From Rhytidiadelphus loreus (taxonomy: Eukaryota > Streptophyta > Bryopsida > Hypnales > Hylocomiaceae), in the NCBI GenBank assembly GCA_947034895.1, contig OX344761.1:71423839-71487838 (forward strand): a stretch of 64,000 nucleotides of DNA. The letters run 5' to 3'. This document shows, piece by piece, positions 58,397-64,000 of this stretch. The notes beneath the pieces were generated by a model. The model was not told the origin of the DNA. It was given only the letters and a program-made list of their open reading frames with translations, and ran no database searches. The translations under genes and the position numbers were made by a program. Position 1 is the first letter of the stretch. Each line of letters starts with the position of its first letter.

Positions 58397-58410
58397 CCTC
58401 CTCCTCCTCC
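58397..58410 (-). promoter_or_regulatory. Polypurine tract
   Basis: GGAGGAGGAGGAGG on the minus strand, four bases before the 3' LTR start: the expected site for plus-strand priming. Confidence 0.75.
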
Positions 58411-58414
58411 GTAA

Positions 58415-61400
58415 CTAAGAAGGGAGGAGAAGATCTGCCCAAGGAACAACTAAACCTGCATCGTGCAAGGAGCGCTCATAATCATCCAAGGCCACTACAT
58501 CTTGCAAATGACGTAATGGTTCCCAAGTGGGCTCGGGCCAGCCAAGCCATTTCACAAGTAATTGCCAACTACGTCCTCGGCGCCGATGTCGCAATACCCG
58601 TTCAACTGTGTACTCGCCGTCATTATCAGTTGTGGTATCTGAAGGATCTAGTAGATTGTGCAAAACAATACTAGGCTCATTATCATGTGCCAATTGAGAA
58701 GGCAAAGGATCCGCTCCTACCTTCTTAACCAAACTCACATAGAAAACATGATGAATACCGGGAGGAGTATTCAAACGAACCGCATGTGTACCAACACATT
58801 CAAGCACGCGATAAGGAAGGGCAATCCAATCGAGCTTCTTGATTGGCCGTGTTGTATTGATGTTCTTCAATTTCAACCAGACACGGTCATCCGGACGAAA
58901 GACTTCGGCCACGGAACGTTGTGCATTAGATTGACGTTCTTGATTTTCTTGCGCAATCGCCATTGCTGTTTTCGCCATATGAGTACTATGACTCCATTGC
59001 TCAACAAGCTTACGTCCCTTCTCCGCCGGTGATAAGGAAGATCCTTGCTCCTCAGGTATGGTAAAATCCATGAGAGATTGATGAAAGCCGTGAGTCATAA
59101 AAAATGCTGACATACTTGTGGACTGCGTCACCCGATTATTCAATGTCATCATTGCTATTGGCAACTGAAGAGCCCAATCATCTTGTTCAAATGTAGTGAA
59201 GATGCGAAGGTATGTCTCAAGCTCTTGATTAGCACGCTCCGTTGCAGTGTCCGTCTTTGGATGAAAGGTTGTCGACAATCTCCGTGTGATCTTCAGCAAT
59301 CGACACACTTCTCCCCACATCATACTCACAAATTGACTTCCGCGGTCGGAAACGATTGCGGTCGGTAGTCCATGATGTTGAAAAACTTGCTCTAAGAGTT
59401 TTTGAGCCACATCAATAGCACGAATTTCTTGCATTGGCACAACAATGATGGATTTGGACAAACGGTCCGTCACAACTAAGATATTCGTATAAGTGTTACT
59501 TGGTGCCAAGCCGGTAATAAAGTCGATGGAAAGTTCCGTCCATATCCGTGCGGGAATTGGCAAAGGTTTTAATAAACCTTGCTTTTGCTCACGCCAAATC
59601 TTAGATTTTCCACAGACATTACAATTTTGTACAAATCTTCGAACGTCTTGAGTCATTCCAGGCCACGTATATTCGCATGCGAGCAAGTCTCGTGTTCCTT
59701 CACGACCTGGATGTCCAACCAATGGTGAGTCATGAATAGACTGAATCAATCGCGTTCGAAGTGGTTCGTATGCCGGTATCCATATTCGTCCACGCCAATG
59801 TAGCCGATGGGCTCCATCTACAGAGCATTCACTAATTGTGATCGGTAGGCCCCATTCTTTTGGTAGTCGACGTTCGCCATCCATAACAGCCTTTCGCATC
59901 TTCCAATATCGATGATTCGTTTTGAGTCCAGCATCCCACAATGCAATCATCTCTGCGTCTGCAAATGGACATATGGGACGTGGTGTCATCAATGACTCCG
60001 TAGCCACGATTTCCTTTTCCGAATCCGCATCGCCATCTTTTATCCATGTGGATTTTGCAACCACTTTCAAAGCGTTACCATCTCCTTCCAATAATTGATG
60101 ATGTCGGTTCATGATCCGATCATCATTCATATCGTTGAGAGTGTCTTGTTCGCGACGAGAAAGTGCGTCTGATTGAACTTGCTCTCTTCTAGGTTTATGC
60201 ACTATCTCAAAGCTAAAGTCATTCAACTCATAAGCCCAACGCATTTGCCGCTCTCCCAGATGTTGCTTCTTTCGGAAATAAGCCAAATTACGATGGTCCG
60301 ACCATACCTCAAAATGTTGTCCAGCAAGCTCCGTACGCCATTGACGAATGCAACGAACAACTGCTAACATCTCCTTGTCATGAATTGGATAGTTGGATTC
60401 AGCTGAACTGTGTTTCTTCAAAAAATAAGCAACCGCGTGCCAAAGTCCATCCACCTTCTACATCAAAGTGCCGCCAACCGCATATCCAGAGGAATCACAT
60501 TCAATTGCCGTTTCCAATCCTGGGGTCCATTTTGCTAATACTGGCGCATTTACCAAAGCTTCCTTCAACCGATCAAATGCAAGTTGACAATCCGATGTCC
60601 AATTGAAAGGTTGGTCTTTTCGCGTCAATCGAGTAAGTGGTTCTGCAATATTCACGTATCCATCTATAAATTGTCGATAATAATTGCAAAAGCCCAAAAA
60701 ACCACGGACTCCTTTCACCTTCTTTGGCGGCTCCCATTTCCGAATGGCTTCAAGTTTCTCTGGGTCAGCCTGCAATCCCTTACCAGTTTCCACCAGATAT
60801 CCAAGATACTTAATGATACTAGCTTCAAACTCACTTTTATCAAAATCAAGTTGAAGCCCTGCGTCAGCAAGTTTGCGAATGATCCTAAGCACAGCATCGC
60901 GGTGTTCTTTTCGTGTATCACTATAAATGACCACATCATCTAAATATGCAGAACAAGATACATCTAGTTCGTCTCGAAGTACCTAGTTGATGTATCGCTG
61001 AAATGTTGCGGGTGCACCAGTGAGTCCAAATGGCGTGACTAACCACTCGTATAGACCAAAACGTGTGTTGAACGCCGTCTTCCACTCATCACCTTTTTTA
61101 ACTCGTATTCGATGAAATGCAGAGATGACATCAACCTTCGAGATGTATTTGGCTGTAGCAATAGTCCTCAATGTCTCGTCAGTGCGCGGGATCGGATAGC
61201 TGTCCTTTCGACTTATCTCGTTCAATCGACGATAATCAACACAAAATCGTAATCCTCCACCATATTTCTTAACAAATATCACTGGGGCTGCTGCAGGCGA
61301 ATTGCTTACACGAATGAAGCCGTTGTCCAACAGTTCCGTAAGAGTCTTGCGTAGTACCAATAGCTGATCCTTGGACATTTGGTATAATGGCATTGAATGG

Positions 61401-62152
61401 ATGTCGTTGTTGGTCTTCCCTTCAACAAGATTGATTTCGTGATCGACCCCTTTCCTGTGTGGCAGCAACGACTTCGCGTCTTGCCGATCGAAGGCATCAA
61501 TAACTGGCATCAACCAGTCCGGAGCATGTTGCGCAGGATCCTTGTACACCTTTTGTTGGAGAGCCTTCTGAATGTCAACCAAGCTAGCAGTAAAAATTTG
61601 TATAGGTTTATTGCTAGTTTGCAAAGCCCGAATTGTTGCTGCCTGTATTTCCCAAATTGGTTCCGATATAATGGGTCGAGTCTTGACAATCATCTTGAAA
61701 GGCTTCCGAATGCAAACTTCATCTTTAGCAGGTCGAATGTTAGCGTCATGTCGCTCCATCCAGCCTTTTCCAAAGACGACATCATCAATTTGTCCAGGAA
61801 TAACATATGCAACAATCCTTTCTTCTATACCGTTGATATCAACTTTAAATGTTGCTATGCGTTGAATCATAGGTTGCTCCTTTATGATTGTAACTTGTTC
61901 GAGGGGTCTTGGTTCGATTGGTGAAGAATCTAATCTGTTCTTCTTAACAAATTGCTCAGACACAGTTGCAAAGCATTGGCATCCAGAGTCGCATAAAGCA
62001 CGAGTGGATAAAATTGAATTGATCAAAATATCAATGTACATACCATCTGTGTCAAGATTCTTATGTGAACGCCAACTTTTCAACTTCAACAACTTGCCTA
62101 CACGCTTCCGACTAAGTCTTTTGCCAGAAGCTACTCGTTTTCCAACCCCATC
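58415..62152 (-). pseudogene. Retrotransposon pol (protease, RT, RNase H, integrase, chromodomain), two in-frame stops
   Basis: One reading frame of 1,246 codons, in the -1 frame relative to gag. Protease CDSG lies near 61990. RT runs from about 61294 (FCVDYRRLN) through YLDD at 60935-60946. RNase H uses CDSSGYAVGG near 60510 and SDHRNLAYF near 60298. The integrase HHCC zinc site is at about 59612-59734, with the D-D-E residues near 59524, 59347 and 59239. The chromodomain (YTVERVLRHR...LVKWLGWPEPTWEPL) is at about 58470-58615. In-frame TAG codons sit at 60983-60985 (just before YLDD) and 60458-60460 (in RNase H); all catalytic motifs are otherwise intact. Protein cannot be made in full without stop readthrough, so the copy is classed as broken. 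Confidence 0.92.
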
Positions 62153-63201
62153 TCAGAGTCAGAAGTCTCCACCTCTTTGACCTCCTCTATGACAACATTA
62201 CTCTTCTTTTTGACTGCGCGCACCTTCGTGGTCTTCTCCGCGTCTTCTTTTTTAATCTTTTCTTGGGCATCACCCTTCTTTGACGAACAATCATTCGCGC
62301 GGTGGCCACGCTTCAAACATAAAAAACATCGACCTTCCTGTCGGCACTTCTCTTGTTCATCTGGCGTCAGGCGTCTGCGAAGCTTTCCTACTTGAACGGT
62401 AGGCGTCCAATCCATCTCATCTCCATCAAGCCACACGCGATTTGTTGTTGCCATCGGAGATGCACGGCCTTTCTGATATTGAAGGCAATCGAGTTGAGAA
62501 CCAATTGCCAACAAAGCCTGCACAAAAGTGCCGTAGTGAACATACGTGATGGGCCCGATCATCGCGCGTTGCATCTCCACGTTGAGAGCACCTCGAAGAT
62601 ATCCAATTTTCACCATGTCAGGAACCATGGTAAGCTGACTTTCACCAAGCTCTTTCTCAAACTTAGGCAAAAACGTTGCAAACGATTCTCTGCCTTGCTT
62701 CATCGCCTGAAGCCTATTCAACGCCCGCGCCGCTGCATTTGGGTCGATAAAAACGCTGTCAAGATGCTAAACAAAAGTTCTTGCATCACAGCTTGGTTGG
62801 TTTTGGTAGAATGATACTACCATCAACTGCACTTTTGCCTCTATCCTAGTGAACAAATACGCCGCTTGGTCTTGGGGTGTCCTGAGTACTGCCCCATCAA
62901 TTCGAAGCTTGTTATCAGCTTCGACCTTCCACATCGGGTAGCTCTTCCGACTACCATCGAACTTCGAGATGTCCGGCAATCGTTTACGCAACGCAGGAGT
63001 AGTAACTCCATACTGCTGTTGTTGCAAAGATTGCGGCATCATCTGTAACGAAGATGGACCTCCCAATTGCTTTTCAGCTTGTTGTGAAGTAGCAAGTTCT
63101 GAACGCAACCTCATAATCTCCCGTCGATAGTCCTCCGCCATATATTCTTCTTGCTGCTGCTGCTGCAAGATCTCCTTGTTGGAAAGCGCGTTGTCCCCCA
63201 T
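62131..63201 (-). pseudogene. Retrotransposon gag with CCHC zinc knuckle, one in-frame stop
   Basis: Start ATG at 63201 (MGDNALSNKE); 356 residues if the TAG at 62767-62769 is counted as an interruption. A Gln-rich N-terminus (runs of Q) is followed by the capsid-like region (MWKVEADNKL, IGYLRGALN), then the zinc knuckle CFLCLKRGHRANDC near 62285-62325 (C-x2-C-x4-H-x4-C) and a Lys-rich tail. The stop at 62131 lies inside the start of the pol frame. Confidence 0.88.
62137..62143 (-). promoter_or_regulatory. Probable gag-pol -1 frameshift site
   Basis: gag ends at 62131; pol is open in the -1 frame from 62152, so they overlap by only about 22 bases. G-GAA-AAC (62143-62137) lies in the overlap. 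The A-site codon fits -1 slippage well and the P-site codon less well. No downstream structure was tested. Confidence 0.45.
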
Positions 63202-63397
63202 CTCCAAAAAGTAGACACGCCTCAACCAACGTCTTCAAGCTTCGCAAAGCTTTCCTTTGCGTCCCAGTTTTGTAGTCGTCTCCTATCGTTACTACGAGAG
63301 TGGATAAAGTCCTCAATCAACTCGTCCAAGTTTTGCCGTTTGAAAAGCAAGGGTGGATTAAGCCCCTTCAAAGAGAGAGAGGAAATTTTCTGGATTA
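63202..63397 (-). other. Retrotransposon untranslated leader
   Basis: Between 5' LTR and gag. No tRNA initiator-Met primer site (TGGTATC...) directly follows the LTR; self-priming or another tRNA is possible. Confidence 0.5.
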
Positions 63398-63621
63398 TGT
63401 AAGAGTATAGATGTCAAAACAAACATATACTACTAAGTAAAATATAATATTGATCCAGAAATTAAGTTTACAATGAATAAGTATTTACTTATATATTAAT
63501 CTCTAAAAGTAAAAGTTCTTTTACTTTAAGTTCTATCTTTGAACTAAAGTTATCCTAGACTAGCGAGTTCCTAGACTAGCAAGTGTACATCCGAGCTTCT
63601 AACTGGGCTTAGCCCATGACA
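63398..63621 (-). repeat. 5' LTR of the retrotransposon
   Basis: 224 bp, TGTCATGGG...CTCTTACA on the minus strand, with a TATA-like TAATATATAAG inside. It contains a 16-bp tandem partial duplication (CTAGACTAGC twice) absent from the 3' LTR. Confidence 0.9.
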
Positions 63622-63623
63622 CT

Positions 63624-63786
63624 GAAGGACATATGGTTTTAAAGATTTTACCGTAACAAACAAATAAAACAAAACAAAATAAATAGTCTAACTTAATGTA
63701 TGGATTGACTTTTACTTTCGAACCTTTCTCTTTACCAATGATTTAGTTTTTCTTGGCTTTTATCTTTTTAATAACTTTTACTTTTA
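63624..63786. repeat. 162-bp direct repeat flanking the retrotransposon, right copy
   Basis: Matches 58027-58188. Two bases (CT) separate it from the LTR end at 63621. Confidence 0.93.
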
Positions 63787-63814
63787 CCTTTTATTTTGTT
63801 GGACAATGTTTGGG

Positions 63815-63822
63815 TATATATA
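63815..63822 (+). promoter_or_regulatory. TATA box candidate
   Basis: TATATATA, 76 bases before the ATG at 63898, a normal distance for a plant core promoter. Confidence 0.4.
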
Positions 63823-63897
63823 GGGGGTCAAGATTTTATATTTTTATCTTTTGTTTCATTTGCATGCCCTTTGGTTTTCATCTGGAGTTTTGCAAAG

Positions 63898-64000
63898 ATG
63901 GGTAAATTAAGGAAAAACTTGAAGTCTTTTGCTAAGTATATTGTTGTTTCTCCTCTATTGTCCGAACGGATAGATTTTGAGTCAAAATTTGAGATAATTG
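63898..64000 (+). CDS. Possible N-terminus of a gene cut by the right edge
   Basis: An ATG opens a frame that stays open for 34 codons to the window end (MGKLRKNLKSFAKYIVVSPL then LSERIDFESKFEII). A TATA box candidate sits 76 bases upstream. I do not recognise the family. The frame is short enough to be chance, so this is tentative; it could also be a gene of an unrelated mobile element. Confidence 0.3.
   Translation, partial: MGKLRKNLKSFAKYIVVSPLLSERIDFESKFEII

Larger units (their letters stand above)
58189..63621 (-). mobile_element. Chromodomain Ty3/gypsy LTR retrotransposon (chromovirus)
   Basis: Complete element of about 5.4 kb on the minus strand. Order: 5' LTR (63398-63621), leader, gag, protease, reverse transcriptase, RNase H, integrase, chromodomain, polypurine tract, 3' LTR (58189-58392). 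The two LTRs differ by about four substitutions plus one 16-bp block, so insertion is recent. It is coding-disrupted by only three TAG codons. The RT-to-chromodomain sequence looks more like the fungal and moss Tcn1-type chromoviruses than like angiosperm CRM/Reina/Tekay elements; this is judged by eye. No standard initiator-Met tRNA primer site follows the 5' LTR. Confidence 0.92.

Noticed and set aside
61397..61924. Plus-strand frame of 175 codons within the retrotransposon
   Set aside because: Antisense to protease/RT coding sequence; composition only.
58189..63621. DIRS/PAT-type split-repeat retrotransposon explaining the flanking repeats
   Set aside because: The element codes for a DDE integrase with a chromodomain and has normal LTRs; there is no tyrosine recombinase.

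Overview
This is nuclear DNA from a land plant, most likely a moss or another bryophyte. It carries five plant genes: the first part of MRE11, the spliceosome-associated CTNNBL1, a secreted GH28 polygalacturonase-like enzyme, a SOUL/HBP heme-binding protein and an intronless DUF616 (MUCI70/TOD1-type) membrane protein. Introns have ordinary GT-AG borders and are about 70 to 750 bp long. The genes are islands near 45-50% GC in a very A+T-rich, CpG-poor background. The species call is an inference: coding GC, intron size and a chromovirus of a type known from mosses and fungi all fit, but nothing here is diagnostic.

Layout. 1-2.9 kb: MRE11 on the minus strand, cut by the left edge, with a start codon that appears to be split by its first intron. 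3.5-10.4 kb: gene-poor, with Harbinger-like and hAT-like MITEs and TTAA-flanked elements. 10.7-13.7 kb: CTNNBL1, plus strand, eight exons, complete. 14-27 kb: dense nests of non-autonomous DNA elements, a long GC-rich inverted repeat (17.7-18.3 kb) and satellite-like repeats. 27.6-28.4 kb: a broken copy of the SOUL gene between direct repeats. 29.8-32.9 kb: GH28 gene, seven exons, complete. 33-36 kb: repeats. 36.2-38.3 kb: the intact SOUL gene. 38.8-51.3 kb: more elements, no genes. 52.3-54.0 kb: DUF616 gene. 55.5-58.1 kb: further elements and a ~240-bp tandem array. 58.2-63.6 kb: a young, nearly intact chromodomain Ty3/gypsy retrotransposon, minus strand. 63.9 kb to the edge: a possible gene start.

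The host genes are unrelated housekeeping, cell-wall and Golgi functions and do not form a pathway. Two signals stand out. First, a large family (up to ten copies) of short elements bounded by TTAA and terminal inverted repeats starting CCCCTAAAGGACC has the hallmarks of non-autonomous piggyBac-like transposons; two copies sit inside other elements, one of which can be read across both sides of a single TTAA. Second, two unrelated insertions (the retrotransposon and the SOUL pseudogene) are each flanked by unusually long direct repeats (about 162 bp and 80 bp), which suggests repair-type capture with long target duplication instead of ordinary integration.

All exon borders were read by eye from splice sites and family conservation; no transcript or database evidence was available.
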